Shown here: piece after piece, positions 1 to 7,275 of the stretch
How positions within the stretch are numbered: position 1 is the first letter of the stretch
Layout of the letters: each line of letters starts with the position of its first letter
Source of the DNA: Solirubrobacterales bacterium
Lineage (GTDB): Bacteria > Actinomycetota > Thermoleophilia > Solirubrobacterales > Solirubrobacteraceae
Direction: 5' to 3'
Assembly: GCA_025964075.1 (NCBI GenBank)
Contig: JAOPZQ010000650.1
Span: forward strand, 1 to 7,693
Length of the DNA stretch: 7,693 nt
Made by a program: the position numbers and the translations under genes
Notes under the pieces: model-generated
What the model saw: only the letters and a program-made list of their open reading frames with translations
The model's database searches: none
Told to the model about the DNA's origin: nothing

Positions 1-131
1 GCACGGCCAGCGCCGCGGCCAAGCGTGCGGCGGCCACGCACGCGGCGACGACGCCGGTCAGCCAGCCCGGGACGCCCGCCACGCCGAGCCGGGCGGCCGT
101 CGGCCTCCTCGAGTACCTGGTGAAGCCGTGA
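1..131 (+). CDS. 3' end of a probable MCE-family protein gene (partial)
   Basis: An open frame enters from the left edge (first full codon at position 3) and ends at TGA 129-131, leaving about 42 C-terminal residues. The tail is rich in Ala, Thr, Pro and Ser and ends in a short hydrophobic stretch, GLLEYLVKP. No domain is visible. Calling it an Mce protein is inference: its stop overlaps the start of the next mce gene by 4 nt (GTGA, 128-131), the codon usage matches, and mce genes normally occur in runs of several, often six. A low-complexity Pro/Ala/Thr tail after the helical region is common in actinobacterial Mce proteins. The reading frame is secure; the family assignment is moderate. Confidence 0.55.
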   Translation, partial: TASAAAKRAAATHAATTPVSQPGTPATPSRAAVGLLEYLVKP

Positions 132-1645
132 GACGCCGGCCCAACGCGTCGATCGTCGCCAACCCCGTGCTCGTCGGCGCGGTGACGATCCTCGTCGTCC
201 TCGTCGCCGTCTTCCTCGCCTACAACGCGAACAACGGGCTGCCCTTCGTGCCCACGCGCCAGCTCCAGGTCGACCTCACGAACGCGTCGAACCTCGTGCG
301 GGGCAACGACGTCCGCGAGGGCGGGTTCCGGATCGGCGTCGTCGACGACATCAAGCCGATCCGTCTGCCGGGCGGCGCGGTCGGCGCGCAGCTCGTGCTG
401 AAGCTCGACAAGGGCCACGGGAAGATCCCCGTGGACTCGAACGTGACGATCCGGCCGCGCTCCGCGCTCGGCCTCAAGTACGTCGAGCTCACGCGCGGGC
501 ACGCGCGCGACGTCTTCGCGGACGGCGGCACGGTGCCGGCCGCGCAGACCCACGAGGAGGTCCAGCTCGACGACCTCTTCTCGACGTTCGACGCGAAGAC
601 GCGGCGCGCCAACCAACTCGTGCTGCAGGGCTTCGGCGACGCACTCGCCGGCCGGGGCACCGACCTCAACCTGACGCTCGAGCGGCTGCCGAGCCTGCTC
701 GGGCACCTCGCGCCGGTCGCGCACAACCTGGCGGATCGCCAGACCCAGCTGCCGCGCTTCTTCTCGGGGCTCGGGCGCGCCGCGGCGACGCTGGCGCCGG
801 TCGCCGGCGTCCAGGCGAAGCTCCTCGGCGACGCGGCGACCACGTTCGCCGCGCTCTCCCAGAGCAAGACCGCGCTCCAGGACACGATCGCCAAGTCACC
901 GTCGACGCTCGACGTGTCGACCGACTCGCTGCGCGCGCAGCGACCGTTCCTCGACCACACGGCCGCGCTCTCGGTCGACCTGAACACGGCGGCGCGCGAG
1001 CTGCGCGGCGCGCTGCCGGACATCAACCCGGCGCTGGAGACGGGGACGCCCGTCTTGCGCCGCTCGGTGGCGCTGAACAAGCAGCTCGAGGGCGCGATGC
1101 GCGCGCTGCACGGCCTCGCCGTCGCGCCGACGACGAACCAGGCGCTGCGGGGCCTGAACGCCACGGTCGACACGCTGAACCCGATGGTCCGCTACCTCGG
1201 GCCCTACCAGACCGTGTGCGACTACTGGAACTACTGGTGGACGTTCGTCGCCGAGCACTTCGGCGAGGCGGACGCGTACGGCTACGCCCAGCGCGCGATG
1301 CTCAACTCCAACGGCATCCAGGACAACGGCCTGGCCAGCACGGGCGCCGTCAACTTCGCCAACGGCAAGAACTACCTCCCGCCGAGCTCCGTGCGCGGCT
1401 CGGTCGAGTACCTGCACGGACAGGCCTACGGCGCGGCGATCGACTCGACCGGCAAGGCCGACTGCGAGAACGGCCAGCGCGGCTACCCGCAAGGCCGCCT
1501 GGCGTCGAACGCCGTGGATCCGAACTACTACGTGGCGCTGGCGCCTCACAGCCCCGGCGACCAGGGCCCGACTTACGCCGGTCGTGCCCAGGTCCCGGCC
1601 GGTGAGACGTTCCAGCGCGAGCCCTCGATCAACCCGGCGCCATGA
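128..1645 (+). CDS. MCE/MlaD family protein (Mce operon subunit, 505 aa)
   Basis: Envelope-anchored subunit of an Mce lipid transporter. Residues 2-4 are Arg, followed by one hydrophobic segment (about 13-33), giving a cytoplasmic N-terminus and an exported body. The MCE domain covers about 45-124. It contains VREGGFRIGVV, a variant of the usual VRIAGVxVG, and ends in RPRSALGLKYVEL. From about 140 to 350 it is Ala/Leu-rich and predicted helical with spaced prolines, as expected for the needle or tunnel part of Mce proteins. A very aromatic stretch starts at Cys364 (CDYWNYWWTF), and a second Cys is at 446; these are the only cysteines. Start GTG 128 overlaps the previous stop, and a weak GGTGA at 119-123 could serve as ribosome site. 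Its stop overlaps the next ATG. No lipobox is seen. Which Mce letter (A-F) it matches cannot be decided. Confidence 0.92.
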   Translation: MRRRPNASIVANPVLVGAVTILVVLVAVFLAYNANNGLPFVPTRQLQVDLTNASNLVRGNDVREGGFRIGVVDDIKPIRLPGGAVGAQLVLKLDKGHGKIPVDSNVTIRPRSALGLKYVELTRGHARDVFADGGTVPAAQTHEEVQLDDLFSTFDAKTRRANQLVLQGFGDALAGRGTDLNLTLERLPSLLGHLAPVAHNLADRQTQLPRFFSGLGRAAATLAPVAGVQAKLLGDAATTFAALSQSKTALQDTIAKSPSTLDVSTDSLRAQRPFLDHTAALSVDLNTAARELRGALPDINPALETGTPVLRRSVALNKQLEGAMRALHGLAVAPTTNQALRGLNATVDTLNPMVRYLGPYQTVCDYWNYWWTFVAEHFGEADAYGYAQRAMLNSNGIQDNGLASTGAVNFANGKNYLPPSSVRGSVEYLHGQAYGAAIDSTGKADCENGQRGYPQGRLASNAVDPNYYVALAPHSPGDQGPTYAGRAQVPAGETFQREPSINPAP

Positions 1646-3255
1646 GCTGGCGGCGCGGAATGGCGAGCTGGAAGGTCGGGCTGATCGCCGCGGTGGTCGC
1701 GGTGGTCGCCGTGTACTTCGGGTTCACGAAGTCGAACCCGTTCGCGAACCCGTACCACTTCGACGCGATCTTCGCGTCCTCCAACAACGTCGCGAAGAAC
1801 TCGCCGGTGCGGATCGCCGGCGTCAACGTCGGCCGCGTCACCGGGATCCACCACCTCCCCGGCGGGAAGACCGGCACCGTGGTGACGATGGAGGTCGAGG
1901 ACAAGGGCCTCCCGATCCACGCCGACGCGACGGTCAAGGTCCGGCCCCGCATCTTCCTCGAGGGCAACTTCTTCGTCGACCTGAGCCCGGGTAGCCCGTC
2001 GGCCCCGGCGCTCCGCGACGGCGGCACGCTCTCGATCCAGCAGGCCTCGGCGCCGGTACAGCTCGACCAGGTGCTGAGCTCCCTCCAGGCCGACACGCGC
2101 CGCAACCTGCAGATCCTCCTGCAGGAATACGGCAAGGCCGTGAAGGTCGGCGGCCCCGCGTACAACCGCTCCGCCCGCTACTGGGCGAGCGCGTACAAGA
2201 ACTCGGCGATCGTCAACGAGGCGGCGCAGGGAACGCAGCCCCACGACCTCTCGGGCTACATCTCGTCCGCCGGGATCGCCGCGCAGGCGCTCGACGCGAA
2301 CCCCGCCGCGCTGAAGTCGCTGGTCACCGACTTCAACACGACCGCGCTCGCGTTCGCGCGCCAGCAGGGCGCGCTGTCGGCGGCGGTGGCCGAGCTGCCG
2401 CGCACGCTGACCGCGGCGCGGCCGGCGCTGGCGGCGCTGAACGCCGCGTTCCCGGCGGTGCGCACGCTCGCCGTCGCGCTGCGCCCGGCCGTCCGCTCGA
2501 GCCTGCCCGCGATCAACGCCTCGATCCCGTTCGCGATCCAGGCCCGCGGGCTCGTGTCGAAGCCCGAGCTGCGGGGCCTGGTCGCCGACCTGCGGCCGAC
2601 GGTCCCGGCGCTCGAGCGCCTGACGACGTCGTCCTTCCAGCTCTATCCCCAAGTCCGCCTGGCCTCGAGCTGCACGAACGAGGTCCTGCTCCCGTGGACG
2701 ACGCTCAAGGTCCCGGACACGCACTTCCCGCCGAAGGGCGACGTCGCCTCGGAGTCCGTCAAGTGGCTGCCCGGCGTCGCGGGGGAGAGTCGCTCCGGTG
2801 ACGCGAACGGCCAGTGGTTCCGCGTCGGTGCGGGCGGCGGCCCGCAGATGATCGGGTTCGGAGGCGGCCTCTTCGGCACGGCGCTGTTCCCGATCCAGGG
2901 CGTCCAGCCCTCGAAGCCGGCCGGGCCGCCGCCGCTCCGGCCGGCCGTGCCGTGCGAGACGCAGCAGACGCCGAACCTCTCGGCGCAGACCTCGGCGCCG
3001 CCGCCCAAGCAGCAGACGTCATCGCTCACCACGCCGGCGCAGCTCGCGCGCTGGCAGAAGGCCCAGGACACCGCCGTCGCGTGGCTGACGAAGACGCTGA
3101 AGCTGGACAAGCTCCCGATCTCGGTGCTGAACCGCGCCGCGACGGCGACCGACATCGCGAACCTGCGCACGCTCGCCCAGCAGCTGCGCCAAGGCGGCAA
3201 CCAGGTCACGGCGACGGTGCGCGCGATCCTCGCCGGCAACGGAGCGAAGCCGTGA
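1642..3255 (+). CDS. MCE/MlaD family protein with Pro/Gln-rich linker (537 aa)
   Basis: Second complete Mce subunit. The anchor helix is about residues 12-28, after a Trp/Arg-rich N-terminus. The MCE domain is about 37-117 with the canonical VRIAGVNVG and an RPRIFLEGNFFVDLSPG end. A helical region rich in Ala and Leu runs to about 335. The rest departs from a plain Mce layout: Cys344, a glycine-rich patch (about 396-412), a Pro/Gln/Ser/Thr-rich linker (about 423-465) holding Cys438, and a final predicted-helical segment of about 70 residues. The last two parts look like a flexible tether plus a small helical tail. Start ATG 1642 sits in an ATGA overlap with no clear Shine-Dalgarno, so translation is probably coupled to the previous gene. 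The family is secure; the role of the tail is unknown. Confidence 0.92.
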   Translation: MSWRRGMASWKVGLIAAVVAVVAVYFGFTKSNPFANPYHFDAIFASSNNVAKNSPVRIAGVNVGRVTGIHHLPGGKTGTVVTMEVEDKGLPIHADATVKVRPRIFLEGNFFVDLSPGSPSAPALRDGGTLSIQQASAPVQLDQVLSSLQADTRRNLQILLQEYGKAVKVGGPAYNRSARYWASAYKNSAIVNEAAQGTQPHDLSGYISSAGIAAQALDANPAALKSLVTDFNTTALAFARQQGALSAAVAELPRTLTAARPALAALNAAFPAVRTLAVALRPAVRSSLPAINASIPFAIQARGLVSKPELRGLVADLRPTVPALERLTTSSFQLYPQVRLASSCTNEVLLPWTTLKVPDTHFPPKGDVASESVKWLPGVAGESRSGDANGQWFRVGAGGGPQMIGFGGGLFGTALFPIQGVQPSKPAGPPPLRPAVPCETQQTPNLSAQTSAPPPKQQTSSLTTPAQLARWQKAQDTAVAWLTKTLKLDKLPISVLNRAATATDIANLRTLAQQLRQGGNQVTATVRAILAGNGAKP

Positions 3256-4565
3256 GGCGGGCGATCCGCACCCACCTGAAGGACTTCGTCGCGATCGTCG
3301 CGCTGGTCGCGCTCGCGTTCGTCGTCGGGACCTACGTCCTCTCGAACGAGCGCTTCCACTTCCCGTGGCAGAGCGCGCCGACGAAGTACGAGCTCGAGCT
3401 GCCGACCGCCCAGGCCGTGACGCCGGGCCAGGGACAGACCGTGCGCGTCTCGGGCGTCAAGGTCGGCGACATCGGCGGGGTCTCGCTGAAGGACGGGCGC
3501 GCGATCGTGACGATGGAGATCGACCCGAAGTACAAGCACATCGTCCACACCGACGCGTCGGCGCTGCTGCGTCCGAAGACCGGGCTCAAGGACATGTTCG
3601 TCGAGCTCGACCCGGGCACGCGGAACGCGCAGGTCGCGAAGCCCGGCTTCACGATCCCGGTCTCCCGGACCGCGGCGGACATCAACCCCGACGAGGTGCT
3701 CGCGGCGCTCGACTCGGACACGCGCTCCTACCTCGAGCTGCTCGTCAACGGCGCGGGTCAGGGACTTCAGAACCGCGGCGGCGACCTCGCCGAGGTGTTC
3801 CGCCGCTTCGGCCCCACCCACCGCGACCTCGCGCGGGTCTCGAAGGCCGTCGCCACGCGGCGCGCCAACCTGCGCGCGCTCGTCCACTCGCTGCGCGTGC
3901 TGAACGACGAGCTCGCCTCGAAGAAGGTGCAGCTCGCCTCGCTCGTCGACTCCTCGGCCGCGGTCTTCCACGCGTTCGCCAGTGAGAGCACGAACATCTC
4001 GCGCGCCGTCGGCGACCTCCCGGTCGCGCTCCGTCAGACGACCGCGACGCTCCAGAAGGTCCAGAGCTTCGCGCAGCAGCTCGGGCCCGCCGCGACGGCC
4101 CTGACGCCCGCGGCGCACGCGCTCCAAACGGCGAACGCGGCGCTGACGCCGTTCGCCAAGCAGGCGACGCCGATCGTCCAGAACCAGATCCGTCCGTTCG
4201 TGCGCGCGGCGCGCCCGGTCGTGCGCTCGCTGCGCCCGGCGGCCGGGCGCCTGGCGACCGCGACGCCGAAGCTGACGGCCTCGTTCGGCGTCCTCAACCG
4301 CCTGCTCAACATGGTCGCCTTCAACCAGAACGGCTCCCAGGCGGCGTCGAAGACCGGGCTCACGTCGGGCTTCCTCTACTGGATCGCCTGGCTCGACCAC
4401 CAGGCCGTGACGCTGTTCTCCGCCGAGGACGCCAACGGTGGCACGCGGCCGCTGTTCATCCAGGCGAGCTGCGCCACGCTCGCGCAGCTGGCCAAGGAGG
4501 AGCCGCCGCTCGAGTTCCTCATGAACCTGACGCCGATCCTCACGACCGCGGGGTTCTGCGGCTGA
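3252..4565 (+). CDS. MCE/MlaD family protein (437 aa)
   Basis: Third complete Mce subunit. The start is GTG 3252, in a GTGA overlap with the previous stop, with GGAG at 3241-3244 seven bases upstream. The frame stays open further 5' (to 2814), but that stretch lies inside the previous gene and reads as Arg-rich nonsense. After the basic N-terminus (MRRAIRTH) comes a membrane helix (about 11-30) and an MCE domain (about 44-122) with VRVSGVKVGDI and RPKTGLKDMFVELDPG. Residues about 135-355 are predicted helical with repeated Leu/Ala and regular prolines. The protein ends soon after Cys407, with a second Cys at 436, the penultimate residue. It is the shortest of the four and has no low-complexity tail. 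The membrane anchor, MCE fold and operon position support an envelope lipid-transport role; the substrate is unknown. Confidence 0.92.
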   Translation: MRRAIRTHLKDFVAIVALVALAFVVGTYVLSNERFHFPWQSAPTKYELELPTAQAVTPGQGQTVRVSGVKVGDIGGVSLKDGRAIVTMEIDPKYKHIVHTDASALLRPKTGLKDMFVELDPGTRNAQVAKPGFTIPVSRTAADINPDEVLAALDSDTRSYLELLVNGAGQGLQNRGGDLAEVFRRFGPTHRDLARVSKAVATRRANLRALVHSLRVLNDELASKKVQLASLVDSSAAVFHAFASESTNISRAVGDLPVALRQTTATLQKVQSFAQQLGPAATALTPAAHALQTANAALTPFAKQATPIVQNQIRPFVRAARPVVRSLRPAAGRLATATPKLTASFGVLNRLLNMVAFNQNGSQAASKTGLTSGFLYWIAWLDHQAVTLFSAEDANGGTRPLFIQASCATLAQLAKEEPPLEFLMNLTPILTTAGFCG

Positions 4566-6010
4566 TGCAGAAGCAGGCGCCATCGCCCGGCCGGATCCTC
4601 ACGATGCTGGGCTTCGCCCTGTCGTGCTTCGGGCTGCTCCTGTTCCTGTGGCTGTCGTTCGGCGGCTCGGTGCCGCTGAAGCCCAAGGGCTACCGCTTCG
4701 ACGTCGCGTTCCCCGAGGCGACCCAGCTCGCCCAGCAGGCCGACGTCCGGATCGCCGGCGTCTCGGTCGGGAAGGTCGTCTCCAAGCGGCTGGACTCACA
4801 GAGCAACCGGACCGTCGCGACGATCGAGATGCAGCGGAGGTTCGCCCCGGTGCGCCGCGACACGCACGCGATCCTCCGGCAGAAGACGCTGCTGGGCGAG
4901 ACCTACGTGGAGCTGATCCCCGGGCCGCCGCGCTCGCCGCCACTGCCCGACGGCGGCCTGCTGGCGCGCAACCGCGTGGTGAGCACGGTCGAGCTCGACG
5001 AGATCCTGAACGCGCTCGATCCGAAGACGCGCCAGGCGTTCCGCACGTGGCAGCAGTCGCTCTCGGGCGCGCTGCGGGGCAACGGCCAGAGCCTCAACGA
5101 CGTGCTCGGCAACCTGCCGTCCTTCGCCACGGACGGCGACGCCCTGCTCAAGGTGCTGGACGTCCAGCACACGGCGCTGCGCGGCCTCGTCCGCGACACG
5201 GGCACGGTCTTCGGCGCGCTCTCGCAGGACCAGGGCCAGCTGCGCAACCTGGTGACGAGCTCGGCGGCGGTGTTCTCGCAGACCGCGCGTCAGCAGAAGG
5301 CGCTCGCCGACACGATCACGGTCTTCCCGGTGTTCCTCGACGAGTCGAAGGCGACGCTCGCGCGGCTGAAGGCGTTCGCGCTCGACACCGACCCGCTCGT
5401 CCAGCAGCTCCGGCCGGCGATCCAGGACCTCGCGCCGACGCTTCACGACGTGCGCCTCCTCGCACCGGACCTCCGCACGCTGTTCCGCCGGCTCGATCCG
5501 CTGATCGCGGCGTCGAAGGCCGGCCTGCCCGCGGTGCGCGACGTGCTGAACGGTGCGACGCCGCTGCTCGGCCAGCTCGCGCCCTTCCTCGAGCAGCTGA
5601 ACCCCGTCCTCTCCTACGTCGCCCAGTACCAGCACCAGACGGCCGACTTCATCTCCCAGGGCGCGGGCGGCCTCGCCGGAAAGACCGCCTCGGTCTCGGG
5701 CGGGAACGGCCACTACCTGCGCCAGTTCCAGCCGCTCGGGGCCGAGTCGGTCGGCCTGTATCCGTTCCGCAACCCGGCGAACCGCGGCAACACGTACCTG
5801 CCGCCGCTGTTCTCCGCGGACACGGAGGCCGCGCGCCACCAGATCTTCCCGAACTGGGACTGCACGAACGCGGGCGGCGCGCGCATGCCGGCGGCGGGCG
5901 TCGGCCCGTTGCTCGGCATGCCGGGCTGCTTCACCGAAGCCCTCCCGCACGTCTCCGGAGACAACGGGAAGCTGCCCCACGTGCTGGCGGCGAACTACCC
6001 GAAGGGCTGA
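4565..6010 (+). CDS. MCE/MlaD family protein, last gene of the mce operon (481 aa)
   Basis: Fourth complete Mce subunit and the last gene of the operon. ATG 4565 shares one base with the preceding stop (TGATG), which favours termination-reinitiation. The anchor helix is about residues 11-33. It contains Cys21 in ALSC, but the hydrophobic run continues past the Cys and the -3 position is Ala, so I do not read it as a lipobox. The MCE domain is about 41-120 with VRIAGVSVGKVV and RQKTLLGETYVELIPG. A helical region (about 135-375) includes a stretch resembling the third Mce protein (LVTSSAAVF here, LVDSSAAVF there). The exported tail has a Gly-rich patch and Cys433 and Cys455. The stop at 6010 is followed at once by a terminator-like palindrome and a convergent gene, so the operon ends here. 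Confidence 0.92.
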   Translation: MQKQAPSPGRILTMLGFALSCFGLLLFLWLSFGGSVPLKPKGYRFDVAFPEATQLAQQADVRIAGVSVGKVVSKRLDSQSNRTVATIEMQRRFAPVRRDTHAILRQKTLLGETYVELIPGPPRSPPLPDGGLLARNRVVSTVELDEILNALDPKTRQAFRTWQQSLSGALRGNGQSLNDVLGNLPSFATDGDALLKVLDVQHTALRGLVRDTGTVFGALSQDQGQLRNLVTSSAAVFSQTARQQKALADTITVFPVFLDESKATLARLKAFALDTDPLVQQLRPAIQDLAPTLHDVRLLAPDLRTLFRRLDPLIAASKAGLPAVRDVLNGATPLLGQLAPFLEQLNPVLSYVAQYQHQTADFISQGAGGLAGKTASVSGGNGHYLRQFQPLGAESVGLYPFRNPANRGNTYLPPLFSADTEAARHQIFPNWDCTNAGGARMPAAGVGPLLGMPGCFTEALPHVSGDNGKLPHVLAANYPKG

Positions 6011-6012
6011 GG

Positions 6013-6035
6013 AAAAAGGGGTCAGACCCCTCTTT
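6013..6035. terminator. Palindrome, probable bidirectional intrinsic terminator between convergent genes
   Basis: GGGGTC and GACCCC are perfect inverted arms around one A (6018-6030). As a real hairpin this gives a 5-bp GGGGT/ACCCC stem with a CAG loop. The flanks are AAAAA on the left and TCTTT on the right, which extend the stem with one mismatch and provide a T-rich tract after the hairpin on each strand (TTTTT on the minus strand). It lies 2 bases past the mce operon stop, and the stop of the convergent sigma-factor gene (6022-6024) is inside it. Position and structure fit termination from both sides. The stem is short. The same palindrome could also be a dispersed repeat copy; only one copy is visible here. 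Confidence 0.6.
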
Positions 6036-7275
6036 CCAGCGCTCGGCGGCGCCGCTCGAGCTCGGCGCGCTCGACGTCGTTGGCGCTCAGGGCGATCGCG
6101 CGGTCGTAGGCCGCCGCCGCGCCGGTGGCGTCGCCCGCGCGGCGGAGCAGCTCGGCGTGGGCGGCGTGGAGGGGCTGGTAGCGGGCGAGGACGGCGTCGT
6201 CGAGGAGCGGCGCCAGCACCTCGAGACCGGCCTGCGGCCCTTCGGCGAACGCGACCGCGACCGCCCGGTTGACCTCGACGACCGGCGACGGCGCGAGCCA
6301 CCGGAGCGCGCCGTAGAGCTGCGCGATCTGCGCCCAGTCGGTCTCCTCGGCGCTCGGCGACTCCACGTGCAGCGCCGCGATCGCCGCCTGCACCTGGTAG
6401 GCGCCCGGACGCCGGCGCCGCAGCGCGCCCTCGAGCGCGCGCAGGCCCTCGCGGATCCGGCCCTGGTCCCAGAGCGCGCGATCCTGCTCGTCGAGCGACA
6501 CGTAGCGCCCGTGGACATCGACCCGGGCGCCGCGGCGCGCGTCGTGGAGCAGCATCAGCGCGAGCAGGCCGGCGACCTCCGGGTCGTCGGGCATCAGCCT
6601 CGCGAGCAGCCGCCCGAGCCGGATCGCCTCGGTGCACAGCTCGCCGCGTACGAGGCGCTCGCCGGCGGCGGCGCCGTAGCCCTCGTTGAAGATCAGGTAG
6701 ACCACGCTGAGGACGCCGCGCAGGCGGTCGGGCAGCGCCTCGTCCCCCGGGACGCGGTAGGGGATGCGCGCGTCGGCGATCTTGCGCTTGGCCCGGACGA
6801 GCCGCTGGCCCATCGTGGTCTCGCTCACGAGGTACGCGCGCGCGATCTCGCCGGTCGTGAGGCCACCGAGTGCGCGCAGCGTCAGCGCCACGCGAGCGGA
6901 CACATCCAGCGCCGGGTGACAGCAGCTGAAGATCAGCCGCAGGCGATCGTCGACGATCGAGCTCTCTTCGATCACGGTCGGGTGCTCCTGCTGGTCGAGG
7001 CGTACGAGCTCTGCAAGGCGCGCGGCACGATCCGCCACCGAGCGGTCGCGGCGCAGGCGATCGATCGCGCGCCGCCGCGCCGTGACCGTGAGCCACGCGC
7101 CGGGATTCGCCGGAACGCCGTCGCGCGGCCACGTCGTGAGCGCGGCCGCATAGGCGTCCTGGACCGCGTCCTCGGCCAGCTGGAAATCACCGACATGGCG
7201 AATCAGAGTCGCCAGCACCGCCGCCCGCTCGTCGCGAAACGCGCGGGCGACCGCATCCGCCGTCGGATCACTCAA
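6022..7275 (-). CDS. ECF42-type RNA polymerase sigma factor with C-terminal extension (417 aa)
   Basis: Alternative sigma factor directing RNA polymerase to a small regulon. Region 2 is about residues 20-78 (GDFQLAEDAVQDAY, then NPGAWLTVTARRRAIDRLRR, the -10 recognition and core-binding part). Region 4 is about 108-168 with a helix-turn-helix around LTTGEIARAYLVSETTMGQRL that would read the -35 element. The protein then continues for about 240 residues, far longer than a minimal ECF sigma: YLIFNEGY (193-200) is the hallmark of the ECF42 extension (DUF6596), and the last third looks like TPR-type helices. No anti-sigma gene is adjacent; in this group the extension is thought to control activity. 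The start is TTG 7275, overlapping the DGPF gene's end by 8 nt, and the N-terminus fits the family (AVARAFRDE). The final codons (ERGV, stop) come from the terminator palindrome. Confidence 0.93.
   Translation of the reverse strand: MSDPTADAVARAFRDERAAVLATLIRHVGDFQLAEDAVQDAYAAALTTWPRDGVPANPGAWLTVTARRRAIDRLRRDRSVADRAARLAELVRLDQQEHPTVIEESSIVDDRLRLIFSCCHPALDVSARVALTLRALGGLTTGEIARAYLVSETTMGQRLVRAKRKIADARIPYRVPGDEALPDRLRGVLSVVYLIFNEGYGAAAGERLVRGELCTEAIRLGRLLARLMPDDPEVAGLLALMLLHDARRGARVDVHGRYVSLDEQDRALWDQGRIREGLRALEGALRRRRPGAYQVQAAIAALHVESPSAEETDWAQIAQLYGALRWLAPSPVVEVNRAVAVAFAEGPQAGLEVLAPLLDDAVLARYQPLHAAHAELLRRAGDATGAAAAYDRAIALSANDVERAELERRRRALERGV

Larger units (their letters stand above)
128..6010 (+). 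other. Distal part of an mce operon (four complete coupled genes)
   Basis: The four genes and the partial upstream gene are joined by overlaps of 4, 4, 4 and 1 nt with no intergenic space, so no internal promoter or terminator is expected. In characterised actinobacterial mce loci, two MlaE/YrbE permease genes precede about six mce genes, and the Mce proteins form a hetero-oligomeric ring with a long helical channel powered by an MlaF-type ATPase. Permease and ATPase genes are not in this window and are predicted to lie upstream or elsewhere. If the usual six-gene layout holds, the four genes would occupy the third to sixth positions. That ordering is inference only. Confidence 0.8.

Noticed and set aside
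2814..3251. In-frame 5' extension of the third Mce gene
   Set aside because: It lies within the second Mce gene and encodes Arg/Ala-rich sequence. The membrane anchor and MCE domain begin only after GTG 3252, which has a well-placed GGAG.
2643..4583. A 646-codon open frame on the - strand opposite the second and third Mce genes
   Set aside because: Low-complexity Arg/Glu/Val-rich product antisense to genes with clear MCE domains; a compositional shadow.
4616..4627. Possible lipobox (ALSC) in the fourth Mce protein
   Set aside because: The -3 residue is Ala and the hydrophobic run continues past the Cys (FGLLLFLWL), which fits an uncleaved membrane helix better than a lipoprotein signal.
6022..6035. 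Frameshift or truncation of the sigma factor at its 3' end
   Set aside because: The ECF42 domains and C-terminal helices are complete at 417 aa, close to the usual length of the group; only the last few residues come from the palindrome.
4796..7132. A 778-codon open frame on the - strand overlapping the sigma factor and the last mce gene
   Set aside because: Same reason: Arg-rich composition, no family match, and it crosses the terminator between two well-supported genes.
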